A program made the position numbers and the translations under genes. From IMG/VR virus record IMGVR_UViG_3300032288_001184, positions 1 to 37,804 of that record: a stretch of DNA of 37,804 nt. The stretch is one strand, 5' to 3'. The notes below the pieces were generated by a model, which saw nothing but the letters and a program-made list of their open reading frames with translations, was not told where the DNA came from and searched no databases. Positions 31,006-37,804 of this stretch are shown here, piece after piece; the stretch's first letter is position 1, and every line of letters begins with the position of its first letter. Source of the DNA: a virus.

Positions 31006-31341
31006 ATGACAGTGACTGTTAAAACCCTTGTGCCTGCAAAGATCGTGGAGGCCGCGCAAACCACTCAGTACACCGCGACTGGGGTGACCACCATCATCGA
31101 TAAATTTACCGCTACGAATTACAGCGCCGCTGCTGCAACGATTTCGGTAAACCTTGTCACAAACTCGGGTTCCGCTGGCAACCTGAACTTGATCACCAAG
31201 ACAAAAACTTTACAGCCTTCCGAGGTCTATACTTTCCCCGAATTGGTTGGACAAGTGTTGAGTCCGGGCGACTTCATCTCTACAATCGCAGGTACTGCAA
31301 CATCCATCAACATGCGCGTAAGCGGACGTGAGGTGACCTAA
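31006..31341 (+). CDS. Beta-sandwich virion protein
   Basis: 111 aa. It starts MTVTVKTLVPAKIVEAAQTT, with IDKFTATNYSAAAATISVNLV and TLQPSEVYTFPELVGQVL, typical of small Ig-like or beta-sandwich proteins encoded beside phage fibres. GGAGTAAACC precedes the ATG. The stop overlaps the following gene (TAATG). Possibly decorates the tail or assists fibre attachment. Confidence 0.75.
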   Translation: MTVTVKTLVPAKIVEAAQTTQYTATGVTTIIDKFTATNYSAAAATISVNLVTNSGSAGNLNLITKTKTLQPSEVYTFPELVGQVLSPGDFISTIAGTATSINMRVSGREVT

Positions 31342-32423
31342 TGAGTTTATGGACCGATATTCGAGATACCGCTGAGTCAGCGGGAGTAGTCGCAGGCAAC
31401 TATGTGTTGCCCGGATCATCCTTGGTCACCTCAAAATTGGTCAGTCAAGGCTCCCAAGATCAATTAAATTCCGGCCTCGGTCAAATTGCTCAATTGGCTT
31501 CTGGTGGCGCGGGTGCATACGAGGGCAACCTTGCCAACTACGGCACTGCTTACGATAAAGCCTCGGCATTGGTGGGTGGTGGTGAAACCATGACTGGTCA
31601 ACAGGCCGTTGATGCGTTCAACGCTGGCAAAATTAGCCCTGCTGAATTTGAAGCGTTGGCAAGCGGCGCAGGTACGACAGGTCAAGGTCTATTGTCGGGT
31701 GCGGGTTTGGGTGCAACCATTTCCAAATTTGCCGTCCCTGCTGCGATTTTCGGTAGTTCGCTCATTGGCGCAAACGCCGCCAAGAGTGCCGCAGCTACAC
31801 AGGCTCAAGCTGCTGCCGAAGCCAATCGGGTCGCATACCAAATCTACCAAGAGCAAAAGGGCTTACAAGAGCCTTATCGCGCTGCCGGTCTTACTGGTCA
31901 AAACAAGCTGCTGGAACTCATGGGTTTAGGTGGAAATGCAAACGCTGCCGACTATGGTAAGTACGCCAAAGATTTCAGCATGTCGGATTTCACCGCTGAT
32001 CCCGGCTATGCGTTCCGTTTGTCAGAAGGTCAAAAAGCGTTGGAGCGCAGTGCCGCTGCTCGTGGTGGCTTGTTGTCCGGTGGTACAGGCAAAGCCCTGA
32101 CCCGCTTTGGTCAAGATTACGCATCGAATGAGTACACCAACGCATTCAATCGCTATCAGACAAACCGTGCGAATCAATTGGCTCCATTGGGCAGCTTGAT
32201 GACAAGTGGTCAAAACGCTGCCGCGAACACTGGTTCGGCTGCTGGTACTTACGGTGCAACCGCTGGTTCCAACATCACGGGTGCTGGTGCTGCTACGGCT
32301 GCGGGTCAGGTGGGAACAGCGAATGCGTTTAACACTGGGCTTGGTACATATTTGAACTATTCAGCCAATCAAGATTTGGCAAATGCGCTGCGTCGTTCAT
32401 CGTACAACACGCCCGCAGCATAA
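31341..32423 (+). CDS. Ejection (DNA-transfer) protein 1
   Basis: 360 aa, Gly/Ala-rich. Features are a hydrophobic glycine-rich segment (ISKFAVPAAIFGSSLIGANAA, near 135), a long Ala/Gln helix (SAAATQAQAAAEANRVAYQ), and a domain with DPGYAFRLSEGQKALERSAAA and GTGKALTRFGQDYASNEY, a sequence common to gp7-like DNA-transfer proteins. It is probably packed in the virion and ejected into the cell envelope. It is the first of three such genes, as in P22 (gp7, gp20, gp16). Confidence 0.82.
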   Translation: MSLWTDIRDTAESAGVVAGNYVLPGSSLVTSKLVSQGSQDQLNSGLGQIAQLASGGAGAYEGNLANYGTAYDKASALVGGGETMTGQQAVDAFNAGKISPAEFEALASGAGTTGQGLLSGAGLGATISKFAVPAAIFGSSLIGANAAKSAAATQAQAAAEANRVAYQIYQEQKGLQEPYRAAGLTGQNKLLELMGLGGNANAADYGKYAKDFSMSDFTADPGYAFRLSEGQKALERSAAARGGLLSGGTGKALTRFGQDYASNEYTNAFNRYQTNRANQLAPLGSLMTSGQNAAANTGSAAGTYGATAGSNITGAGAATAAGQVGTANAFNTGLGTYLNYSANQDLANALRRSSYNTPAA

Positions 32424-32432
32424 GGATTACAC

Positions 32433-33647
32433 ATGGCTCTCGATCCAAATATTGCTTTAGGTGTTCGTGGCATTGAAGTGCCGAATCCATTGAACCAACT
32501 GGCTCAAGTTTCGCAAATTCAAAATGCTCAAAACCAAAACTCGTTGGCTCAATACCAACTTGGTAAAGCGCAGCGTGAAGATGTAACTGCGAACGCCCTT
32601 GATGCGCTGTACGCAAAACACTTCGACACTCAAACTGGAACAGTAAACAAAAACGCATTGTTTGCTGATCTTGCTGCTCAAAAATTGGGCAGTCAAATTC
32701 CTAAGTTGCAAGCCTCGATGGCTGAGACCGAAGGAAAACTTGCGACTGCGAATAAAACCAAAGCTGAAGCTGCGATCAAACAAACCGAGTTGTTCAAAAA
32801 TGACTTGGTGAACGTAAATAATCCTCAAGATGCTGCTGTTTGGTTGGCTTCGCAATACAAAGACCCTGTGCTTGGTAGCGTGGTAAGTCGTGTTCCTTTG
32901 GAAAAAGCGCTTGCTCAAATTCCTCAAGACGCTCAAGGTTTCAATCAATGGAAACAGAAAAACGCTTTGGGCATGGACAAATACATCGAGCGAACCACTG
33001 TGACCGAAGCAGATCGTCAGCGCATCGCGCAAGAAGGTCAACGCATTGGCTTGGAAGGCCGTCGAGTGGCCGTCATGGAAGACGAAAACAAACGCGCTAA
33101 AGACCCAGTGTTCCAACAGCAAATGGCTGCGGCTAAAGCCACGGGCGAGGCAATCGCCAAAGGCAATGTGGCTGCACAACAAGCATTGCCCGGCGTGATC
33201 TCAAATGCTCAAGATGCTGTGAATTTGATTGATCAAATGGTCGGCAAGCAAGAAGTGCGCGATGCCAAAACAGGCAAAGTGATTCAAGCTGCTGGCGCAC
33301 CGCACCCCGGCTTTGAAAACACCGTGGGTGCAACTTGGAAACCCGGTTTCCGATTTATCCCCGGAACAGACGCTGCCGACTTTCAATCTCTGTTCGATCA
33401 AGTCAAGGGTGCTGCGTTTTTGGAAGCATTTAACGTGCTCAAGGGTGCTGGCGCGATTAGTGAAAAAGAAGGCGAAAAAGCAACCGCTGCTCGCACTCGC
33501 ATGTCCACCGCGCAAAGCGAAACTGAATTTGTCAAAGCTGCCCGTGAGTATCAAGATGTGATTCGCAGAGGTGTTGAAGTCATGCAGAAGAAAGCTGGTC
33601 CTGCTGGCGGCGGTTCTGTGGACACTAACAACCCATTGTTGAAATAA
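32433..33647 (+). CDS. Ejection protein 2 (internal virion protein)
   Basis: 404 aa, mostly helical, rich in Ala, Gln and Lys. It starts ALDPNIALGVRGIEVPNPLN. The middle is a long coiled coil (ADRQRIAQEGQRIGLEGRRVAV), and the C-terminal part (KGAAFLEAFNVLKGAGAISEKEG) is a conserved phage segment. The N-terminal QNAQNQNSLAQYQLGKAQ region resembles gp20-type ejection proteins. GGATTACAC precedes the ATG. Exact role inferred from position and composition. Confidence 0.8.
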   Translation: MALDPNIALGVRGIEVPNPLNQLAQVSQIQNAQNQNSLAQYQLGKAQREDVTANALDALYAKHFDTQTGTVNKNALFADLAAQKLGSQIPKLQASMAETEGKLATANKTKAEAAIKQTELFKNDLVNVNNPQDAAVWLASQYKDPVLGSVVSRVPLEKALAQIPQDAQGFNQWKQKNALGMDKYIERTTVTEADRQRIAQEGQRIGLEGRRVAVMEDENKRAKDPVFQQQMAAAKATGEAIAKGNVAAQQALPGVISNAQDAVNLIDQMVGKQEVRDAKTGKVIQAAGAPHPGFENTVGATWKPGFRFIPGTDAADFQSLFDQVKGAAFLEAFNVLKGAGAISEKEGEKATAARTRMSTAQSETEFVKAAREYQDVIRRGVEVMQKKAGPAGGGSVDTNNPLLK

Positions 33648-33656
33648 GGAGGCGTC

Positions 33657-35885
33657 ATGGCCGATTTAGCCGCGATCCTCACCGACCAAAACTTCGTCAA
33701 CGCCAATGCTGCGACGAAGCAAGCGATTTTTGACAAGTGGGCACCTCAAGACCCAAACTTTGCAAATGCCAATCCTGCGACTCAGCAGGCCATCATGCAA
33801 AAGTTTGGTATTGCCTCCGCGCAACCTCAGTTGCCCGAGTCGCTGCGTCCGTCACTCGCTCAAGCCACGCCACAACAAGTGCAGCAAGCCGATGTCGTGG
33901 CAGGTAATCGCAAAGAACTGAGTACGGGACAAAAGATTTACCAAGCCGTTCGTCCATACGCCGCTCCACTTGTTGAGGCAGGTGGCGCGATTGGTGGTGG
34001 TCTGCTTGGCGCAACCGCTGGCACATTTGGTGCTGGTCCCGTGGGCACAGCCGCTGGTGGTGTTGCTGGCGCTGGTTTGGGTTATGGCATCGCCAAAGAA
34101 GCCATTGAGGCTGCTGATGTGGCCGCAGGTATGAAAGCCCCACGCCAAGGCGCTGCACAAGTCGTAGAGCCTGTTCGTAACATTCTTGAGGGTGCGACCT
34201 TTGAGGCGGGTGGTCGCGTTGCTGGTCCCTTGATTGCCAAGGGCGTGGGTGCATTGGCCGACTTGAAAAACATTCCCAAAAACAAGGCTGCGGACATCGC
34301 ACGAAATGCTCTTGGCCCCGATCTGCCCGAAGTGCTTAATGCGCTCAAGGCGGCACAGGGTGAAGGTGTCAGCGCAGCACAAGCCACCGCAAACATCAAC
34401 AGCCCCACATGGCAAGCGTTGCTGGACCGTGTGTCCAAACGCGATCCACGGTTCCTTGCAGCCCTTGAAAAGTCTCAAGGTGAGGTATCTCTCAATGCGC
34501 TGGCTAAATTGGCCGGTGGCGCAACTGCTGCTGAAACCCGTGGCACTGTCGAGAACGCCAAAAACGCTCTCAATGCAATGACCGGTCCGCAGCGTGATGC
34601 TGCTTTGAACCGTGCAAACTTGGGCAAAGCCGTGGCTGACTACGAGGCACAGGCTGGTAAATTGAGCACAGAAGCCGCCGCTGAAGTGCAAAAGGTTCGC
34701 GATCTCATCAGCGCAGGCAAAGCTGCCGATGCGTGGGCACGACTCGACTTAATCAAACGCAACCTGCCAGTTGGCGCAACCAAGTACACCTATTTTGGGG
34801 AACTGGGTAAACAAGCCGACGAATGGGCAACACAAGCCGCCAATGCTTCACTCGATCTGGGTCAAGGCGCACGATTTGCCCAAGGCGCTGCCGATGCGTT
34901 GCGTTCTGTCGGCATCAAGCCACTGGAAGGTGAATCTTTGGTTCGTAGCGTTAAGGCTATTGGTAATAACCCTGAGTTTGCTGGCAACGACATTGTTCAG
35001 GGCGCACTCAAAAATGTCGCTGACGACATTACAAAATGGACCAGCAGCGGTGGTGTCATCGATGCCAAGGCGTTGGATGCCATTCGCAAGAATTCGGTCA
35101 ACGCTGCAATTCAACAGCTTCGCCCCGGCATGGATGCCACCGCCCAGCGCAATCTGGCCGCTGGTGTGCTTAACGACATCAAGCCTGTACTCATCGATGC
35201 CATCGAGGGTGCTGGGGGTGCGGGCTATCGTGAGTATCTGGCCGACTACACCAAGGGTATGCAGAAAATTGCCGAGCGCAAATTGTCTGGCGAAGCCTTG
35301 AAAATGTGGAAAACCAACAAAGACGAGTTTGTGCGTTTGGTTACCAATGAAGCCCCTGAGACCGTTGAAAAGTTTCTCGGCAAAGGTAACTACAACATTG
35401 CGTCCGAGTTGGCTGACAGCACCATGTCTACGCTTAAAACTGAAGCAGAAAAAGTTGTGCGTGATGCCAACATCAAGTCGCAAGTTTCAGGCGGTCAAGA
35501 TGCGTTGAAACAGTTGCTGTTGGAAAACATGTCCAAGCTGCGCGTGCCCTCATATCTGAGCGCCGTGGCTGCAACGACCAACAAGGCTTTGAACATCTTG
35601 GAAAACAAGATTGGCGCAAAGACCATGCAAGCGTTGACAGAAGCATCCAAAACTCCCGAAGGTGCTGCGGCACTGCTGGAAACTTTGCCTGCGACAGAAC
35701 GCAGTCGTGTGCTTGGGTTGATTACCGATCCAAGCAAATGGTCTTCTGGCGCAAAGGCCGCAGTAACAGGTGGTGTAACTGCTGGTGTCAATGCACTTGC
35801 TCCTGATCGATACAATACCAACGCATTTGCAAACCAGCCAGTGCGCGTAATTGAACTTAACAATATGGCTCCGGGAAAACCATGA
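33657..35885 (+). CDS. Ejection protein 3 (large internal virion protein)
   Basis: 742 aa. The N-terminal repeat-like DQNFVNANAATKQAIFDKW and DPNFANANPATQQAIMQKF are two tandem copies of a short helical unit. A glycine-rich hydrophobic stretch (GGAIGGGLLGATAGTFGAG) could insert in membranes, and the remainder is a long helical region with no lysozyme or protease motif. It fits gp16-type proteins that form part of the DNA-injection conduit. AAGGAGG precedes the ATG, and the stop overlaps the next gene (ATGA). Confidence 0.8.
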   Translation: MADLAAILTDQNFVNANAATKQAIFDKWAPQDPNFANANPATQQAIMQKFGIASAQPQLPESLRPSLAQATPQQVQQADVVAGNRKELSTGQKIYQAVRPYAAPLVEAGGAIGGGLLGATAGTFGAGPVGTAAGGVAGAGLGYGIAKEAIEAADVAAGMKAPRQGAAQVVEPVRNILEGATFEAGGRVAGPLIAKGVGALADLKNIPKNKAADIARNALGPDLPEVLNALKAAQGEGVSAAQATANINSPTWQALLDRVSKRDPRFLAALEKSQGEVSLNALAKLAGGATAAETRGTVENAKNALNAMTGPQRDAALNRANLGKAVADYEAQAGKLSTEAAAEVQKVRDLISAGKAADAWARLDLIKRNLPVGATKYTYFGELGKQADEWATQAANASLDLGQGARFAQGAADALRSVGIKPLEGESLVRSVKAIGNNPEFAGNDIVQGALKNVADDITKWTSSGGVIDAKALDAIRKNSVNAAIQQLRPGMDATAQRNLAAGVLNDIKPVLIDAIEGAGGAGYREYLADYTKGMQKIAERKLSGEALKMWKTNKDEFVRLVTNEAPETVEKFLGKGNYNIASELADSTMSTLKTEAEKVVRDANIKSQVSGGQDALKQLLLENMSKLRVPSYLSAVAATTNKALNILENKIGAKTMQALTEASKTPEGAAALLETLPATERSRVLGLITDPSKWSSGAKAAVTGGVTAGVNALAPDRYNTNAFANQPVRVIELNNMAPGKP

Positions 35886-36115
35886 ACGCACCTGAAATTG
35901 ATCCAGTGAAATACGGAGTCTTGTGGCAAAAAGTGCAGGACTATGAACGTCGCTTTGACCAAATGGAAACCAAGATGGACAAGATGGAAGACCAACTTGA
36001 ACATCTGGTTGCGCTTGCCAATCAGGGTCGCGGCGGGTTCTGGGCAGGCATGGCCTTTGTGTCATTTATTTCCAGTGCCATTGGGTTTGGACTTAGCTGG
36101 ATCAGAGGTCATTGA
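35882..36115 (+). CDS. Coiled-coil membrane protein of the lysis cassette
   Basis: 77 aa. A charged coiled coil (QDYERRFDQMETKMDKMEDQLEHL) precedes one membrane helix (GMAFVSFISSAIGFGLSW). This pattern matches XhlA-like or holin-associated proteins. Located between the ejection genes and the endolysin, with ATGA and TGATG overlaps, it probably helps membrane permeabilisation. It could also be an inner spanin-like protein, but no outer partner is seen. Confidence 0.75.
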   Translation: MNAPEIDPVKYGVLWQKVQDYERRFDQMETKMDKMEDQLEHLVALANQGRGGFWAGMAFVSFISSAIGFGLSWIRGH

Positions 36116-36495
36116 TGCCCAGTCTTGGTCCACGCTCTGTGATGCGGCTTAAAGGTGTTCACCCTGATTTGATCAAGGTGGTCCAACATGCCATTGAGAT
36201 CAGCGAAGTGGACTTCACGGTGCTTGAGGGTCTTCGGACTATTGAGCGTCAGCGAGAACTCGTCAAGGCTGGTGCAAGTCAAACGTTGAAATCGCGCCAC
36301 TTGACAGGTCATGCTGTCGATCTGGGCGCATGGGTTGACAACCAAGTCGATTGGTCTTGGCCGCTGTACTCCAAGATTGCCACTGCCATGAAAGCGGCTG
36401 CGGCAGAATGCAATGTTCCTATCGAGTGGGGCGGGGACTGGAAGCAATTTAAAGACGGCCCCCATTTTCAACTACCTTGGAAGAACTACCCATGA
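36115..36495 (+). CDS. M15-family peptidase endolysin
   Basis: 126 aa. SRHLTGHAVDLG carries zinc ligands H62 and D69, and DGPHFQLPW carries the third ligand H117; EWGGDW supplies the catalytic acidic residue. This is the VanY/L-alanyl-D-glutamate peptidase type used as endolysin by many phages (for example T5). There is no signal peptide, so the holin is needed for release. The ATG at 36115 overlaps the previous stop; a TTG just upstream is less likely. Confidence 0.9.
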   Translation: MPSLGPRSVMRLKGVHPDLIKVVQHAIEISEVDFTVLEGLRTIERQRELVKAGASQTLKSRHLTGHAVDLGAWVDNQVDWSWPLYSKIATAMKAAAAECNVPIEWGGDWKQFKDGPHFQLPWKNYP

Positions 36496-36683
36496 ATGAC
36501 GCAATCGTTTCCGCAATCGTTCGCCACCTGCTGACCTCTGTTGGTGGTGGTTTTTTGATGTCCTTTGGGATCACAGGCACAACGCTTGACGCAGTCGTTG
36601 GCGCTGTGTCCACATTGGCAGGTGTTGCTTGGTCGTTATATGACAAAAAGCAAAAACAAGCTGCCCAGCAGCCAGCAGAATAA
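36492..36683 (+). CDS. Holin, Pam3-gp28-like
   Basis: 63 aa. Two hydrophobic stretches (HLLTSVGGGFLMSFGITG and VVGAVSTLAGVAWSLY) separated by a short turn, ending in a basic/glutamine-rich tail (KKQKQAAQQPAE), match the Pam3-gp28 family of putative holins. The start at 36492 overlaps the endolysin stop (ATGA). It should permeabilise the inner membrane for endolysin. It is the last late gene and its end overlaps the converging gene by 48 bp. Confidence 0.85.
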   Translation: MNDAIVSAIVRHLLTSVGGGFLMSFGITGTTLDAVVGAVSTLAGVAWSLYDKKQKQAAQQPAE

Positions 36684-36833
36684 AACTGCCAACATGCATT
36701 TGGCCGCAGGGCGCAAATACTTGCGCCACTGTGAGCCATGACATCCATAGCAGCGCGGATAACTCCAGCCAACACGCGCCACACGATTAGGGCAGTCACG
36801 CCCCTGATTGCAATTCCCCTCACAACATTTCAT
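36636..36833 (-). CDS. Cys-rich small membrane protein
   Basis: 65 aa from the ATG at 36833. The Cys pattern CCEGNCNQGRDCPNR followed by YPRCYGCHG is typical of a widespread small phage family. A strong C-terminal membrane helix (CMLAVLFCWLLGSLFLLFVI) follows. It overlaps the upstream gene by 14 bp. The Cys motif could bind zinc at the cytoplasmic face. Function unknown. It overlaps the holin gene tail-to-tail by 48 bp. Confidence 0.7.
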   Translation of the reverse strand: MKCCEGNCNQGRDCPNRVARVGWSYPRCYGCHGSQWRKYLRPAAKCMLAVLFCWLLGSLFLLFVI

Positions 36834-37302
36834 GTTTAATCCTCGGTAAATTGGTTGCTTCCTTGTGACGCATCTTGGTGTCAATAAACTGAAGCGCCCG
36901 TTCCATGTCTTTGATGGTGATCACGTCCATCTGGGCATCATGCAGTTCCATCAATCGATTGAGCGCCTGAATCTCAGGACCAGTAGGCGTAAATCGTTTG
37001 TGTTCAACAGCGCGATACACGATTTTCAAAATAGCCTCACGGCCGTCAATCGCAACGTCTTTGTAGTCCTCACCAAAACCTAGTTGGTAAAGCGCCTCGG
37101 TGACATTGCTCATGGCGACCAAAAGGTCCAGATCATCGTGAGTCGCGTTGCCGCGCAGCAGTGCGACCATTGCTTCACTATTTTTGATCTTGAGATCAAT
37201 CAAATAGCTATCGTGAAAGGTCACCGGCTTGAGTGATTCAATGACATAGCCGACTGGGTTTACCAATGTCGGCTTTGGTCTGTACTTGCTGCGCTTTCTC
37301 AT
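36820..37302 (-). CDS. Hypothetical helical protein (MRKRSKYRPK family)
   Basis: 160 aa, opening MRKRSKYRPKPTLVNPVGYV, a start that recurs in many small phage proteins of proteobacteria. The rest is helical (KNSEAMVALLRGNATHDDLDLL, then EIQALNRLMELHDAQMDVIT). It is ATGA-coupled to the preceding gene. A role in replication or host takeover is possible but not shown by any motif. Confidence 0.78.
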   Translation of the reverse strand: MRKRSKYRPKPTLVNPVGYVIESLKPVTFHDSYLIDLKIKNSEAMVALLRGNATHDDLDLLVAMSNVTEALYQLGFGEDYKDVAIDGREAILKIVYRAVEHKRFTPTGPEIQALNRLMELHDAQMDVITIKDMERALQFIDTKMRHKEATNLPRIKHEML

Positions 37303-37508
37303 TTGAACTTCAACACATTGAATGCTGGTTCCTCGATGACCTTTTCCGGTGGTGGCGGGGTCATGCTTTCGCTAGGTGGTGCCCATCCGTATTTGCGCCA
37401 TGTGGCCTGCACATCAGCACCGCTGGTCCACACAAAGCGTGGATCGTTGACGCCAATGTAGGGCAGCGTGAGTTTTGTGCCGTGGGGTGGTATCCATTTG
37501 TTTTTCAT
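37299..37508 (-). CDS. Hypothetical 69-aa protein downstream of helicase
   Basis: It starts MKNKWIPPHGTKLTLPYIGV and contains DPRFVWTSGADVQATWRKYGW. The strong AAGGAG site lies inside the end of the helicase gene, whose stop is 1 bp away. No known domain. The Pro-rich end suggests a small binding protein. ATGA overlap with the next gene. Confidence 0.7.
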   Translation of the reverse strand: MKNKWIPPHGTKLTLPYIGVNDPRFVWTSGADVQATWRKYGWAPPSESMTPPPPEKVIEEPAFNVLKFK

Positions 37509-37509
37509 T

Positions 37510-37804
37510 TCAGACTCCTTTTTGTTGACGATATTGTTTGACTGCGTTGCGTAGCCCCGCCTGCGTGGTGGCTTTTTCATCAAGTGCCAATGCTTGCGCT
37601 TGATCCAGTGTGTCTTGCATCAAGATGCGATGACAGATCACAGGCACGCCCTGACCTTGGCGGCGCACACGGGCGTTGAACTGCTCGTACAAGTCCAACG
37701 ACCAGTTGAGGCCGTACCACACCAAAATGTGACCGTTCTTTTGCAAACCATCGATGCCGTGACCCATTGATGCCGGGTGGCCGATCATCAGAGAACAGTC
37801 GCCA
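37510..37804 (-). CDS. SNF2 helicase, 3' part (continues from 1235-1)
   Basis: This is the C-terminal part of the helicase that begins at 1235. Motif VI appears as QFNARVRRQGQ and the end as KQYRQQKGV. Positions 37682-37804 repeat 1-123, and codon phase is kept across the joint, so the complete gene is 1,407 nt on the circular molecule. An internal ATG at 37788 is not a real start. Confidence 0.93.
   Translation of the reverse strand, partial: GDCSLMIGHPASMGHGIDGLQKNGHILVWYGLNWSLDLYEQFNARVRRQGQGVPVICHRILMQDTLDQAQALALDEKATTQAGLRNAVKQYRQQKGV
37682..37804. repeat. Right copy of the 123-bp terminal repeat
   Basis: Identical to positions 1-123. It lies within the helicase coding sequence, which argues against a functional packaging repeat and for circular closure. 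Confidence 0.95.

Noticed and set aside
33852-34691. Minus-strand 279-codon open frame, with similar long frames at 34848-35483 and 19433-20050
   Set aside because: All are shadows of large plus-strand virion genes and arise from codon bias; their composition is odd (Cys/Leu/His rich) and no start sites fit.
35882-36833. Rz/Rz1 spanin pair
   Set aside because: No lipoprotein signal or nested Rz1 frame is visible near the endolysin; the 77-aa coiled-coil membrane protein alone is not enough.
1-37804. Integrase, tRNA genes and classical CI/Cro pair
   Set aside because: No tyrosine or serine recombinase motifs, no cloverleaf and no CI-like peptidase domain were seen; only one HTH protein at 12481-12741.

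Overview
The window is a complete tailed-phage genome in linearised circular form. Its first 123 bases are repeated exactly as its last 123 bases, and a helicase gene runs unbroken through the joint, so the unique circle is about 37,681 bp. The structural genes follow the plan of P22-like podoviruses: terminase, a roughly 730-aa portal, scaffold, coat, a gp4-like adaptor, a gp10-like hub, three ejection-type proteins, and a pectate-lyase-fold tailspike with an N-terminal virion-anchoring domain. There is no tail tube, tape measure or baseplate gene. No integrase or classical CI-type repressor was seen, so a virulent lifestyle is likely but not proven. The small KQEQ-repeat genes and the overall base composition suggest a betaproteobacterial (Burkholderiales-like) freshwater or soil host; this is an inference only.

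Layout. (1) From 7229 leftwards through position 1 and round the joint to 36636, all on the minus strand, lies a replication and recombination operon. It encodes a small DNA-binding-type protein, an Ala/Pro-rich protein, two small proteins, a DUF2800 RecB/Cas4-like nuclease, a DUF2815 ssDNA-binding protein, a family B DNA polymerase, a coiled-coil protein, a VRR-NUC nuclease, a C5-type DNA methyltransferase, an SNF2 helicase and three small proteins. (2) A lone plus-strand gene at 7392-9875 encodes a primase-polymerase/DUF3987 helicase. It ends at a bidirectional terminator. (3) From 14415 down to 9897, on the minus strand, lies an early accessory operon of many small, mostly ATGA-coupled unknown genes, including an HTH protein and two KQEQ-repeat proteins. 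(4) A control region at about 14440-15575 carries at least eight copies of an 11-bp palindrome, ACCC-N3-GGGT. It surrounds a gene for a protein resembling an HNH-AP2 homing endonuclease that has lost its HNH core. (5) From 15576 to 36683, on the plus strand, lie the late genes: terminase, GroES-like chaperonin, portal, ferritin-like protein, tailspike cassette, scaffold, coat, decoration-type proteins, tail adaptors, fibre, ejection proteins and lysis genes.

How it works together. The leftward early promoter has perfect consensus -35 and -10 boxes. One palindrome sits between them and another abuts the -35 box, so a repressor binding this motif should shut the early operon. The replication operon supplies polymerase, primase-helicase, SSB and nucleases. 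The late operon builds the capsid, with an encoded co-chaperonin between terminase and portal, and three near-identical UUCG hairpins after the coat gene probably step down expression of the genes that follow. The best candidates for something undescribed are the palindrome array with its neighbouring HNH-less AP2 protein, the tiny hydrophobic peptides at operon ends, and a two-tier RNA hairpin between the SSB and polymerase genes.
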